Numbered from the stretch's first letter, positions 1 to 7,627 are shown. The stretch is DNA of 43,557 bases from Eubacteriales bacterium SKADARSKE-1 (GCA_030920305.1 JARLUB010000004.1:1-43557); one strand, 5' to 3'. Numbers and translations: made by a program. Notes: generated by a model from the letters alone, not told the origin.

Positions 1-48
1 TAAACTCCTAGAGCCTCATGGTTTTGTGGGCAGGGGGGTATCTTTTGC

Positions 49-510
49 TCACACTGCGCCGTACTTTTCTAATATTGGCTTAAAGTATTGATCTTCTGCC
101 TCTTGCCGTGCTTTTTTAGCATCTTCGATGTTGCCATAGTAACCTAAATGATGTTGTTTGCGTTGAAACATAAGTTGCGCATGGTATCGTTGGTTTCTTT
201 TATTGAAATAGATTCCTTTAACGCCACTGTTTGAATGGGCCTTTTCACTTTTTAAACTATTTAACCTTGTACCATCCACGCAGTCAAAAGTACATCTTTC
301 TGCTTGTAAACACCCGCATGATTGTGTATTACCATTTCTCAAGTTTCTAGATTGGACATAACATATATTTCCACACTCACAAATACATTTCCATACGATT
401 GTGCCACCAAGGCGTTCATGTGTAGGTTCTATTGCTGTCAGCCTGCCAAACTTCTGACCTGTTAAATCAACTGCCTTTGGCATACTCACTCTCCTATCTT
501 TTTTGTTCAT
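49..510 (-). CDS. Zinc-ribbon plus AP2-domain DNA-binding phage protein
   Basis: This 153-residue protein has two parts. The N-terminal part carries clustered cysteines (C42, C44, C46, C50, C65, C67, C73, C77) with CxCxCGN and SCGC motifs, as in zinc ribbons. The C-terminal part (about 96-143) reads GVKGIYFNKRN, then R-Y-H-A and LGYYGNIEDAKKA, the pattern of an AP2/ERF-type DNA-binding domain found in phage HNH-like and homing-endonuclease-derived proteins. No nuclease motif is visible, so it is probably a DNA-binding protein only. It overlaps the end of the upstream HNH gene by 17 bases, implying translational coupling. A second ATG at residue 10 is a possible start. The family call is fairly firm, but the role in the phage is unknown. 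Confidence 0.75.
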   Translation of the reverse strand: MNKKDRRVSMPKAVDLTGQKFGRLTAIEPTHERLGGTIVWKCICECGNICYVQSRNLRNGNTQSCGCLQAERCTFDCVDGTRLNSLKSEKAHSNSGVKGIYFNKRNQRYHAQLMFQRKQHHLGYYGNIEDAKKARQEAEDQYFKPILEKYGAV

Positions 511-880
511 TCTGCTCGTCTATAATCTTTCTGATCTCTTTATAAGGTATCTCGCCTCTGTCACACATAGCATGGTGCATAGGACAGAGGCTAATTAGAT
601 TAGATGTTTCTAAGCTTAAAGACTCATCCTTATGTATTGGTATAGCATGGTGCACCTGTATATCTTTGTACGTATATTTGTACAGCGTATTGTACATATC
701 CCTAATACATATTTGGCATAGATACTTATCTCTTTCCTTAATCTGAACGCGTTTATTCTGCCACTTGCTACTGTTTCTAAGGCGTACGCTATCATCTATC
801 TTCTTATGCTTTACAGGCTTTTTAGGGCATATGTAAGCCTCATCGTGAATTCGCCCGCAATATTTACAGGATTTATTCAT
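494..880 (-). CDS. HNH endonuclease, phage packaging type
   Basis: This 128-residue protein carries an HNH nuclease core: VHHAIPIHKD (H77, H78), then NLISLCPMHH (N94, H102, H103). Cysteine pairs at C55/C58 and C99/C106 would bind a structural zinc. A further CKYCGR zinc knuckle lies at the N-terminus. Small HNH proteins of this shape typically sit next to the terminase genes of tailed phages and help cleave DNA during head packaging. The position at the left edge fits terminase genes lying just beyond the window. It overlaps both neighbours by a few bases, so it is part of a tightly packed minus-strand operon. Confidence 0.88.
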   Translation of the reverse strand: MNKSCKYCGRIHDEAYICPKKPVKHKKIDDSVRLRNSSKWQNKRVQIKERDKYLCQICIRDMYNTLYKYTYKDIQVHHAIPIHKDESLSLETSNLISLCPMHHAMCDRGEIPYKEIRKIIDEQNEQKR

Positions 881-971
881 TCAAGTCTTTATCTCCAAAC
901 TTAAGACCAAGTAGTACAGCCAGTGCTATACCGACTAGAATACCTGTAATAAAACTTTCTAATTCCAGCAT
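873..971 (-). CDS. Small single-helix membrane protein (32 aa)
   Basis: The 32-residue frame runs MLELESFITGILVG, then IALAVLLGLKFGDKDLNE. The central stretch (about residues 7-23) is hydrophobic enough for one membrane helix, and the tail is charged. The start has a purine-rich GGGAG site about 10 bases upstream. The stop overlaps the start of the HNH gene by 8 bases, as expected for coupled genes in a phage operon. No function is recognised. Short membrane proteins are common between phage regulatory and packaging genes, but this could also be only a leader for the HNH gene. Confidence 0.5.
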   Translation of the reverse strand: MLELESFITGILVGIALAVLLGLKFGDKDLNE

Positions 972-991
972 GATAAAGCATCTCCCTTTAC

Positions 992-1228
992 TTAGTTGCA
1001 TACAACCCAGTCATCAGCTAAAATATCTTCTACTTGCGGTTGCCAGCCTCTTCCTACTTCTTGCCAAAGTTGTTTTCCGTCCTCACTAGTTCTTGTATAA
1101 CAAGAAAATAAGAAATTCCCATCAGGTTTGTTTTTAAAATGCCTAAGCCAATACTCATTGGTGCGTGTTATAAATAAATCATTTTCAAGTGCTATTTTTG
1201 TAGCTTGTTGTATATCCATGATTTTCAC
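992..1228 (-). CDS. Tad2-like (DUF2829) small protein, candidate anti-Thoeris factor
   Basis: This 78-residue protein starts with DIQQATKIALENDLFITR and ends with W-Q-P-x-x-EDILADDWVV. The opening (a short helix before a basic xITR strand) and the closing WxPxxEDxLAxDW signature match the DUF2829/Tad2 family. Known Tad2 proteins bind and sequester the cyclic ADP-ribose isomers made by the Thoeris defence system, so the phage escapes abortive infection. Whether this one does so is inference from family resemblance, since many DUF2829 members are untested. It sits between small phage genes in the minus-strand operon, upstream of the HNH gene. A good ribosome binding site (AAGGAGGGTG) precedes the ATG. 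Confidence 0.6.
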   Translation of the reverse strand: MKIMDIQQATKIALENDLFITRTNEYWLRHFKNKPDGNFLFSCYTRTSEDGKQLWQEVGRGWQPQVEDILADDWVVCN

Positions 1229-1268
1229 CCTCCTTATTAGTTACACACAACTGTTCGGGAAAACATGA

Positions 1269-1415
1269 TTATTTTTTGTATAACCATGGCCCAGATTTTT
1301 CTTTATTTGTTTTCTCGCCTTTAATTTTTTCTGCAATTAGCTGAGATAAATCTTTTAATACATCAGCTATCAGCACGCCTGCTGCAACTATTAAAGCTTG
1401 ATTTATAAAGCCCAT
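1269..1415 (-). CDS. Small amphipathic/membrane phage protein (48 aa)
   Basis: The 48-residue frame begins MGFINQALIVAAGVLIADVL and continues with a lysine-rich tail (KIKGEKTNKEKS) ending in WLYKK. A perfect AAGGAGGTG ribosome binding site lies six bases before the ATG, which strongly supports translation. The N-terminal 20 residues could form one membrane-inserted helix. The pattern of short hydrophobic helix plus basic tail recalls small phage holin-like or membrane-associated proteins. Length and position are not enough to claim lysis function, and no lysin is in view. Confidence 0.6.
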   Translation of the reverse strand: MGFINQALIVAAGVLIADVLKDLSQLIAEKIKGEKTNKEKSGPWLYKK

Positions 1416-1446
1416 TATTTTCACCTCCTTCTAAATGGCATAAAAT

Positions 1447-1470
1447 AAGCCACACTATTTCATGTGGCTT
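1447..1470 (-). terminator. Hairpin directly after the Rha-family gene
   Basis: AAGCCACA and TGTGGCTT form an 8-bp stem around an 8-base loop, ending one base before the stop codon of the Rha-family gene. Read on the minus strand it is followed by an AT-rich but not uninterrupted T stretch, so it is a weak terminator or an mRNA 3'-end stabiliser. Confidence 0.5.
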
Positions 1471-2148
1471 TTAGGCTATTAACATTTGTGCGTTATATTT
1501 TTGATTTACAAATTCTTTTATCTCTTCATAACTCATTCCAAGACCAATCAAGCTACTTACCAGCATTTCTAAATGTTCTAGTTCTCTTAATTGTTCTCCT
1601 GTAAGATAATCTCTTAAACTTTCTTTTGGCTTTATATTAAACTCATTTTGTAAGTCTTTAAACGGTTTGCCGAATATAGCCTTATAAATAAGCCTTGTGT
1701 AATTCGGATAAGCAAATTTTTTATTTGGACTTTCAGTGATTTTCATTTTAATGGTATCTGTTAAAATATGCCTTATTAAAACTCCTTTGGCACGTTCTAT
1801 TTCCCACTTTTTTCTCTCTTCATATAATCTCTTTAGCTCTTTTTCCATCGCATTAAAAGCTTTAATATACTTCAGTTTCCATTTAAGAGCTTTTTCTCCG
1901 GTAAAACCCATAACTAATAAACTAAATCCATCTCGTGTTAGTAAAAATTCTGTTTGCTCACGATTACAACAATCTATATAATTTGTTTTGGTAAAATAAG
2001 GTAGGTCCAATTTTGGGCCGACCTCTAAAATGAGTTTTTCAATATCACGAATAACATGTTTATGTTCTTTTCCAAAATCTTCCGCGACCTCCCTGCTGTT
2101 GACCGTCAAAATTTCCTCGTTGTTTAACTCTGTAATTTTTATAAGCAT
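1471..2148 (-). CDS. Rha-family phage regulatory protein
   Basis: This 225-residue protein opens with a Rha domain (about residues 1-105): VNSREVAEDFGKEHKHVIRD, then the conserved FLLTRDGFSLLVMGFTGEKA and a KLKYIKAFNAME helix. Rha-type proteins are DNA-binding antirepressors or regulators found in many temperate phages. The C-terminal half (about 110-225) is basic and helical with SPNKKFAYPNYTRLIYKA and LRDYLTGEQLRELE, resembling the tails of ORF6C/KilA-like phage proteins. Start ATG is at 2148. It is flanked on both sides by hairpins, so it may be expressed as a separate unit. It lies between the late-regulator-like gene and the small membrane/Tad2 genes. The family call is firm, its target is not known. 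Confidence 0.88.
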   Translation of the reverse strand: MLIKITELNNEEILTVNSREVAEDFGKEHKHVIRDIEKLILEVGPKLDLPYFTKTNYIDCCNREQTEFLLTRDGFSLLVMGFTGEKALKWKLKYIKAFNAMEKELKRLYEERKKWEIERAKGVLIRHILTDTIKMKITESPNKKFAYPNYTRLIYKAIFGKPFKDLQNEFNIKPKESLRDYLTGEQLRELEHLEMLVSSLIGLGMSYEEIKEFVNQKYNAQMLIA

Positions 2149-2183
2149 AAACTGTTCTCTCCTAACACTTTATTTTTGAACAT

Positions 2184-2222
2184 AAAACAAGCCACACCCC
2201 ATATTGGAGCGCAGCTCGTTTT
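2184..2222 (-). terminator. Terminator-like hairpin between the late-regulator and Rha genes
   Basis: On the minus strand AAAACGAGC pairs with GCTTGTTTT (nine pairs, one G-U wobble) around a GC-rich loop, ending in a T run. It lies downstream of the gene at 2281-2676 and upstream of the Rha gene and would end transcripts of the former. Confidence 0.45.
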
Positions 2223-2280
2223 ATACATTTCCATATTAACATATTACCACATAAAAAGCGGGCGGAATGTGACAGCTTTT

Positions 2281-2676
2281 TTAATATTTGCAAAAATATC
2301 TAAATAATTTTTTTCTAAGCCCTTCTTTGGTATTATTTCCGCCAATTTCATATGCAATTTTATCCCACCCATAGCACTCCACGAATCTATAACGCATAAT
2401 TAGCCTAACAAGCGGATCTTCAACTGTTTGTATATATCTTTCAAGAATGTTAAACTCATATACACGCTTTTGATGATTTAAGTCTATCAAGCTTTTAAAT
2501 CTGCAATTTGTGCTGCATAATTTCCAACTTTATCTGAAACTTCAGAGCTACTTGGCAAGCCATTAAGTGGAGAATTACAAGATGCCGCTTTTGTTTCAAG
2601 TTCCTTTATTTGTCTTTGTTGCAATTTTATTTCTTTTTTTTTCAAATAATAAAGCCGACAATTCTTTTCTGGTCAT
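2281..2676 (-). pseudogene. Phage late-gene regulator-like protein (sigma-70 region 4 / RinA-ArpU type), frameshifted as read
   Basis: The first 69 readable residues from the C-terminal side contain EDPLVRLIMRYRFVECYGWDK, then AYEIGGNNTKEGLRKKLFRY. This is the helix-turn-helix layout of small phage regulators related to sigma-70 region 4 and the RinA/ArpU/DUF1492 group that switch on late genes. Upstream, in other frames, MTRKELSALL, KKKEIKLQQRQIKELETKAA and SSSEVSDKVGNYAAQIADLKA complete a coiled-coil N-terminus, for about 130 residues in all. A one-base deletion near 2487 and an indel in an A run near 2645 break the frame. The ATG at 2676 has a good AAGGAGTGATCTA ribosome site. Since the whole stretch to the right is error-rich, sequencing error is likelier than gene decay. 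Confidence 0.6.
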
Positions 2677-2687
2677 TAGATCACTCC

Positions 2688-2909
2688 TTATTTAAATAAA
2701 AAAGCATTGCCTAGATGGCAACGCATAATATCTGAATATTTTTCAGATGCCCGATTGAATTCTTCATCTGTTTTATAAAATGAACATTCTCCGAGCTGGC
2801 TATAAAGCTTTTTTACGCAATGCAGTGACCAATATCAGGATTTCTCGGATCTTTTTGTAAGCAAAGCAATTATATCTGATAGCGCCTTTTATTTTTTTTT
2901 TTTTCCCAT
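2688..2909 (-). pseudogene. Small hypothetical phage protein, frame broken as read
   Basis: A GGAGGTG site precedes an ATG at 2909. Pieces of a protein can be read in different frames: a lysine-rich start, a segment DPRNPDIGHCIA, then KKLYSQLGECSFYKTDEEFN and ASEKYSDIMRCHLGNAFLFK ending in TAA at 2688. The homopolymer of about 13 T near 2893-2904 is an obvious indel site. I do not recognise the family. The last codons form the hairpin annotated at 2697-2724, so gene end and terminator overlap, as they do for the repressor gene at 12167. Confidence 0.4.
2697..2724 (-). terminator. Rho-independent terminator overlapping a gene end
   Basis: On the minus strand GCGTTGCC-ATCTA-GGCAATGC forms an 8-bp stem with one G-U wobble and is followed by TTTTTTATTT. 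This is a clear intrinsic terminator just upstream of the late-regulator-like gene. Confidence 0.75.
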
Positions 2910-2936
2910 ATTTTTTTGAAAACACCTCCATACAAT

Positions 2937-2963
2937 AAAAAAAACGGTGGTCTCGTAGCCACC
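2937..2963 (-). terminator. Rho-independent terminator
   Basis: On the minus strand GGTGG-CTACGAGA-CCACC is followed by G and eight T, giving a compact GC stem with a full T tract. It closes the small frame that starts at 3086. Confidence 0.7.
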
Positions 2964-3086
2964 AATTGTTCTAACTTTTAATGTTTTTTTTTCTATGTCA
3001 TCCGCCGATAAAATCCATAAATATGTACCCGCAAATTTCCCCATAAAGGCTCATTCAAACTGTTTTTTTACTTCGTCCCACGTCAT
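2960..3086 (-). pseudogene. Small hypothetical frame starting MTWDEVKKQFE
   Basis: An AAAGGAG ribosome site precedes an ATG at 3086 and the frame MTWDEVKKQFE, which hits a TGA after 11 codons. Beyond it, readable stretches exist in two frames (AFMGKFAGTYLWILSADDI or PLWGNLRVHIYGFYRRMT). I cannot tell which continues the gene, because this stretch has many indels. It lies between two terminators, downstream of the Panacea gene. No function recognised. Confidence 0.3.
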
Positions 3087-3106
3087 TTTTATTTCTCCTT
3101 TACAAT

Positions 3107-3144
3107 AAAAAGAGACCTGATTTTTTCATCATAGCCTCTTTTTT
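3107..3144 (-). terminator. Terminator of the RelA/SpoT-Panacea operon
   Basis: On the minus strand AAAAAGAG pairs with CTCTTTTT, with an inner TGAT/ATCA pairing, and the stem runs into TTTTTATT. It lies about 40 bases after the stop of the Panacea gene and would end that operon. Confidence 0.55.
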
Positions 3145-3183
3145 AATTTTATTTTTTTTATAGTTTATTCATTGCAATGACTT

Positions 3184-3889
3184 TTATATAATTTCTTCAT
3201 CGGGTATTTCACCATACATATCACCCTTGTAGGTTCTCTCCCAAAGGTGAGCCTTTACAATGAGTCAGCTGAACAAGGTCTATTGCGGAAGAATATCCAT
3301 ATTCCTCTAAAATGGTATCAATAGATTGAACTTTTTTATTCCATCTTCTGCAAATAAAATTCGACTTTTCCAGGGCATTTTCATTTCTTCCTTTTTTTCG
3401 ATAACAGTACTTCCATATTCTTTGTTTTACTTTTCATAGACGCTATCAATCACAGGGCCGTACCTGAATGCATAGATTCTATCTTCAAACAAACGCTTTG
3501 TTTTAAAATATAATCAGCGTAGCATAAATAACAAAGTTTTTCTAGCTTTAAATGCGAGCAAGATATTTTTTAGATAAGATATATTTAGCAATATCTGTAC
3601 CTTTCAAAGTTCTATCTCGATTAATTTTCATTACGAATTCTTCAACGCTGTCTACAACTTTAACTGTTTCAAAAAACAAATCCGCTTTGATGACTGATTC
3701 CCAAGCGCCGGTTTCTGCCCAAATAGAATGTGTTGAAATTGGTGTGTCATCACCGCAAGAATTTTGATTCCTTTAATGATTTCAGAGATGTATTCTGTGT
3801 TTAACTCTTTGTCTTCTTTTATATCCAGCGCGATTCTGGTACCTTCAGAATATGAACTGCTCATAATTATAAAATGGCTAACCATACAT
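3184..3889 (-). pseudogene. Panacea (DUF4065, SocA-like) antitoxin-domain protein, frameshifted as read
   Basis: Reading the minus strand across three frames gives one continuous protein of roughly 230 residues: an N-terminal part with SSSYSEGTRIALDIKEDKEL and WAETGAWESVIKADLFFETV, then TLKGTDIAKYILS, KLEKLCYLCYADYIL, RLFEDRIYAFRYGPVIDSVY and YSSAIDLVQLTHCKGSPWER, ending GEIPDEEII. The LEKLxYLCYAxY, the FEDxIYAFxYGPV block and the closing LTHxxGSPW are the diagnostic motifs of the DUF4065/Panacea domain. Panacea is known as a promiscuous antitoxin domain that neutralises many unrelated toxins, among them toxic small alarmone synthetases. The start overlaps the stop of the RelA/SpoT gene (TAATG). 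At least four indels break the frame, one being an extra T in the W codon of GSPW, typical of sequencing error. Confidence 0.72.
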
Positions 3890-4504
3890 TATCCCCCTTT
3901 TCTGTTTCCCAACCAGTGTAACCTTGCTTTACGTTGCGCATGAGAACGCATATTGTTTTTTTCATCTTCTTTTTCCAAATTTGCAGTTCCCATTGGAAGT
4001 CATAGTTAGTATTAACAAAGTATATATATGCTTTGCTTTATATTCATCTTTAGAAGAATCTATACATTTTAATTTTTTTTAGTAGTTGGTTTTAAAAACT
4101 CTTTTTTATTTGTTCAATATCCACACTTTCATCTTGAATGATTCGAGTACCGAAGAGGTCGTTGAGACATTTGCAAATTGAATTTCACCCTTTTCAGGTT
4201 TGTGTTTTGTATATCTTTCTATTTTATCTTCAATAGAATTAAGAGTTTTTACTCTTGTTAACACCCTGGAATTACAGTTAGTTTGCTGTTTCAAAAACAA
4301 TTCTAATTTAACAGTCTCTTGAGATAAAAAAAGACTGGTATCCATAAATAGTTTCTAGGATATCCTTTTCTGTACCTATGTCTTTAACCAACTTTTTTTT
4401 AAATTTACTCTGTTGTATGAACTATCTTTTTCCCCCAACGCTTACAAAAAGTCCAGAAAATTAACGTGTATGTTGCAGATCAAGCTTTCTAAATCTTTGT
4501 TCAT
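3889..4504 (-). pseudogene. RelA/SpoT-domain protein, probable toxic small alarmone synthetase (toxSAS), frameshifted as read
   Basis: The minus strand encodes, across frames, about 205 residues: MNKDLESLICNIH, KLVKDIGTEKDILETIYGYQ, SRVLTRVKTLNSIEDKIERY, CLNDLFGTRIIQDESVDIEQ, KCIDSSKDEYKAKHIY, FVNTNYDFQWELQIWKK and a basic tail HAQRKARLHWLGNRKGG. The order RVKTxxSIxDKIxR, D-L-F-G-T-R, YKAxH and WELQIW matches the RelA/SpoT synthetase fold (substrate R/K loop, catalytic D...R, Y-x-x-x-H and E-x-Q motifs). It has no hydrolase, TGS or ACT domain. Small stand-alone forms beside an antitoxin are toxSAS toxins, some of which pyrophosphorylate the tRNA CCA end. The ATG at 4504 has an AGGAG site, and a promoter lies at 4577-4604. 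The frame is broken by several homopolymer indels, so it is called a pseudogene only as read. Confidence 0.72.
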
Positions 4505-4576
4505 AAGGCTTACTCCTAAAAAGATTAAAAACAATAGATTGTTTTTCTATTAGAGAATACAACAACCCTATATTAT

Positions 4577-4604
4577 ATTATAAAAACATAGTATTATAAG
4601 TCAA
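4577..4604 (-). promoter_or_regulatory. Sigma-A type promoter for the RelA/SpoT-Panacea operon
   Basis: On the minus strand TTGACT (4599-4604) and TATAAT (4577-4582) are separated by 16 bases, close to the consensus of the housekeeping sigma factor. It lies 73 bases upstream of the ATG at 4504. Confidence 0.7.
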
Positions 4605-4611
4605 ATTTCTA

Positions 4612-4642
4612 AAGTATACTTATAATATTTACATGTAAATAT
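4612..4642. promoter_or_regulatory. Two perfect palindromes upstream of the toxin-antitoxin promoter, candidate operator
   Basis: An 18-base perfect palindrome, ATATTTACATGTAAATAT (4625-4642), lies 21 bases upstream of the -35 box. A 10-base palindrome, AAGTATACTT (4612-4621), is closer in. Such sites often bind dimeric regulators, but no regulator has been matched to them here. Confidence 0.4.
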
Positions 4643-4676
4643 GAAGATTTGAACACTTTCACTTTTATGTTTTTTT

Positions 4677-4903
4677 TTAAACTTCGCTCGGTAACTTCAC
4701 TTTTTTCAGCGGCACAATTAAAACCGTGTTGCAATTTTTAACTCTTTAAGTCCGCTTGATAAAACTTTTTTTCCATGCTTATCCGCTCTAAATATACAGG
4801 CAGTAAATAAAAAATTTTTATGCTGCAGCCGTCAAAATTGAATTGCCCGGTATCATAAAAATACGGTTTTCCCCAGCATGCTCTTAACCTTTGTAAGTTC
4901 CAT
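4677..4903 (-). pseudogene. Small hypothetical phage protein, frameshifted as read
   Basis: A GGAGGG site precedes the ATG at 4903. The readable protein is MELTKVKSMLGKTVF, then YDTGQFNFDGCSIKIFYLL, YLERISMEKKFYQADLKELK and, after a frame change, CNTVLIVPLKKVKLPSEV with a stop at 4677: about 75 residues. No family recognised. It lies between the helicase end and the toxin-antitoxin operon and is disrupted by indels, probably sequencing errors. Confidence 0.4.
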
Positions 4904-4904
4904 A

Positions 4905-5007
4905 AGCTAGCCCTCCTGATGCCTACTTTTTTGTCCATTTTACAGATAAAAGTTAATGCAATAATCGTTATACAAATTATTGCGGTAATTAACACGCTTG
5001 ATCCCAT
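4905..5007 (-). CDS. Small single-helix membrane protein
   Basis: ATG at 5007 has a strong AAAGGAGGCGG ribosome site. The protein starts MGSSVLITAIICITIIALTF, continues ICKMDKKVGIRRA, and is therefore one membrane helix with a basic tail of about 32 residues. The exact stop is uncertain, because as read the frame runs on into the next gene, whose ribosome site and ATG overlap this end. Function unknown. Confidence 0.4.
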
Positions 5008-6441
5008 TTTGACCGCCTCCTTTCTTGGTTTGACTCCTTTCTTTTTGGTTTGGCTTTTTCCAGCTAGTGTAGACTTGCTTTGGTTCCTCATAGACCCTGT
5101 CAAGCTCTTTGAATTCCATATAATCACCGTTAAAATTCATAAAGTACAACACCTGTTGCGCCGCGCCGATTTAGAGCAATATCAACACCAACCGTCTTCG
5201 ACCTTTACCTGACCTAGCTCGTTTTTTTTTTTTTTTCAACGCACCACATTAAAATCAATTTGTTGCATGCTTGCTCTATTTTCCCGCTATCTCTAAGATC
5301 ATTTGAGCTGGTCTTTTAGACTCATCGTTTTCCCGGTTCAATTGAGATAAGCACAAAATCGGTACACCAAGCTCAGATGCTAATATTTTTTAAGTCGCGG
5401 CATATAGATCCGACTTCTTGGTTGCGGTTATTATCATGACGTTTTGTTGAATGCATGAGCTGCAAATAATCAATGACAATAAGCCCCCCAGTTTTTAAGC
5501 AGCCTACATTCTAAGCGAATGTCGTTTACTGTCAAACTCGGGGCGTCATTAACTTTTTATTGGTAATGTATAAACATTATCTATCGTTTCTGATATTGTC
5601 GCAAGCTCATCCGCTCTGACCTTTTCTGGCCGCGTTTTATCATTGAACCGCTTATCAATTAGCGTGTTCATTGGAATTTTGATTCTTGAATTCTTACTTA
5701 AAAAGCCGCAAAGCTCCGTGCCTTCCATTTCCTGGCTAAAAACGCAACTGTTTTCCCGGAAAGCGCCACATTTTCAGTAACCGATAGAGCAAAAGCAGTC
5801 TTGCCAACTTTTTGGTCTAGCTAGCTGCTAAAATGATTTAAATTACCAGCGCTCATGCCCTTTAAAATGCCGTCTACTTTTTAAACCCGGTTTCTGAGCG
5901 GTTTTCTTGAGCGGCATTCTTTCAGGCAGTAAATATCAAATAGGGAAAGGCCAACATTTCCGATATCTTCGAGCTTTTTTTTTTCTGAGCCGTTACGATA
6001 TCATATAGCTCGTCAGCTCGTCAAGCATCTTTTAGCTGTTTCTTCGGCTGTTTCCGGGGCTATGTAGTCAAGCGCGCGAGGTTTGAACCGAGCTCTTTTA
6101 ACTTTCTTGCTTTGTGAGAATTTGCTACGATCTGAGCATATTGGTTTATGTTGCTGATAGAAGGCGTTGTTTCCACACAACATCAAGAGTTTTTAAGTCA
6201 TTTTCAGCATAGCCTTCTTTGCCCTTTAAAAGCCCCCAAAAACGTCACAAAGTCTAAGTCTATAGGCTTAGATATTTACAAAAAAGATGTAAAATCTCTT
6301 GAAATACGCCCTTTAAATCCACGAAAAGAAGTCTTCCGGTCGAACAGTGTCAATCAATTACTGCACAAAACTTCTCATCCAAAATTATCGCACCGATTAA
6401 TGATTGCTCAGCAATCCTTGTGGATTCTAATTCATCCATCC
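5000..6441 (-). pseudogene. DnaB-type replicative helicase of the phage, frameshifted as read
   Basis: Pieces in all three minus frames assemble into a DnaB-family helicase. The N-terminal domain reads LDELESTRIAEQSLIGAIIL and VIDTVRPEDF. Walker A (VGKTAFALSVTENVAL) and FSQEM follow, then the Walker B region GGLIVIDYLQLMH with RNQEVGSICRDLK, LASELGVPILCLSQLNREND, and the C-terminal arginine-finger region NRRGATGVV followed by FNGDYMEFKELDRVYEEP. This is the hexameric motor that unwinds DNA at the phage fork. The gene starts with TTG or ATG just after a GGAGGTGAG site, 8 bases after the replisome organiser gene, so helicase and loader are coupled. A cleaner reading of the start exists in the inverted copy near 10880-10970. 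The left end is approximate. The many indels look like read errors. Confidence 0.75.
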
Positions 6442-6447
6442 AAGAGC

Positions 6448-7276
6448 TCACCTCCGTTCTGATCGCATTTTGATATCCAGCTGCATATACTTTTCCCTCA
6501 GCTTCTTGCCAGATAAAATGTTGCATTTCCAAAATGAGTCTTGTTGGCACCAACGAATTACCGTACCAATATCATCCGGATCTATTTTATCCAAGCGGAT
6601 CATTTTCTCTATGTCGCGGGCCCATCTTTGCTTTCGCTTCGCTTTCTTTTTTAGCTGCGGGCTATGCCTGCGGATCTCAGATTCTAAATAATCCGCCGCC
6701 AACAGGTAGGGCTCGCTGTTGTTGGAGTCGAATTTCTCTTCTGAGGCTTTGTGGGACTAGAGATTTTAGAAAAATCTGCTGGGTTGGAGCTCGAAGAGTT
6801 GCAACGTATATTATTTATAAATGGATTATTAACTGGTATAGGTTGGTCCTTTTGGTCCATTGTGAAAATACTTTCTGGTACATTGAGAATTGACTCGCCG
6901 GTCAAATCATACCCCACGCCATATATTTTTAAAGCCTTATTGCTCAACGTGTACCACGAGGTGTGATCATATTTAAACTTGTTAAATTGCGCAGCATGTA
7001 TAAGCCCTTGTTTTTACAATTTCCAATAGTTGTTTTTATTTGTCTTTGTGTCCAAAACGGAAAAAACTTCGGCAAATTCTCGCATACTGTTATATTCCCA
7101 ATAAGCCTTTATTGTTGTCTTTTTTCCGGTTTCTGTTTCTATTTCAACTTCATGGAAGTTTTATTATTTGCTTTGTTTTTTTTGTATCCACCAATATAAA
7201 TGATGTATAAAACAGCTTCGTGCACACGCCAAAAAGCCTTTGCGACCTCTGCATTGAATGTAAAATCATAATTCAT
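6448..7276 (-). pseudogene. DnaD-like phage replisome organiser, full length but frameshifted (error-rich copy)
   Basis: This copy spans the whole gene. The N-terminal winged-helix part (about 110 residues: FFYTSFILVDTKT, MREFAEVFPFW, GLIHAAQFNKFKYDH) is followed by GYDLTGESILNVPESIFTMD, a proline/serine/threonine-rich linker (SSPTKPQKRNSTPT) and a C-terminal part, ADYLESEIRRHSPQLKKKAK, then ARDIEKMIRLDKIDPDDIGT and RWCQQDSFWKCNILSGKKLR. The latter is the conserved end of DnaD/replisome-organiser proteins that bring DnaB to the phage origin. The stop TGA at 6448 overlaps the helicase ribosome site. The corresponding N-terminus is read more cleanly at 11541-11777. Indels are numerous here, so no intact reading exists in the window. 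Confidence 0.7.
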
Positions 7277-7288
7277 AATTCAACCACC

Positions 7289-7627
7289 TCATATCTCTTG
7301 CGCCAGTTCACATAAGGAATCGGTTCAGGCTGCGGTTGAGGCTTATATTTTTACCTCTTTCTTTCTTGTTCAAAGTGTAAAGATTGATTGTTGTTAAATT
7401 TCCCGTTAGCGCGGGTTCTTTGAATTTGTATGTACCCTAAGTCCCTCTAACTCTTTGAGGTACCTGGTTGGTGTGTGATAATTCAAGTTCAGATCATAAG
7501 CAATTTTTCCTCTACTTGGATAACACATGTTATTGCGGCCTGAAAGCCCGCATAAATAAAATATATATATAGCCTTCGATTTTATGTTTAAGTTCCGATC
7601 TTTCATAATGTTTGGCATTGTATCCAT
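7289..7627 (-). pseudogene. HTH_36-type protein, error-rich copy
   Basis: Noisy duplicate of the gene at 11790-12117, with MPNIMKDRNLNIKSKAIY and YPSRGKIAYDLNLNYHTPTR readable. It differs by indels such as an extra TAT near 7560. It is useful for one reason: at 7333-7338 it reads GAGGC where the other copy reads GAGGGC, which shows how the better copy's frame should continue to KPQPQPEPIPYVNWRKI. Confidence 0.7.
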
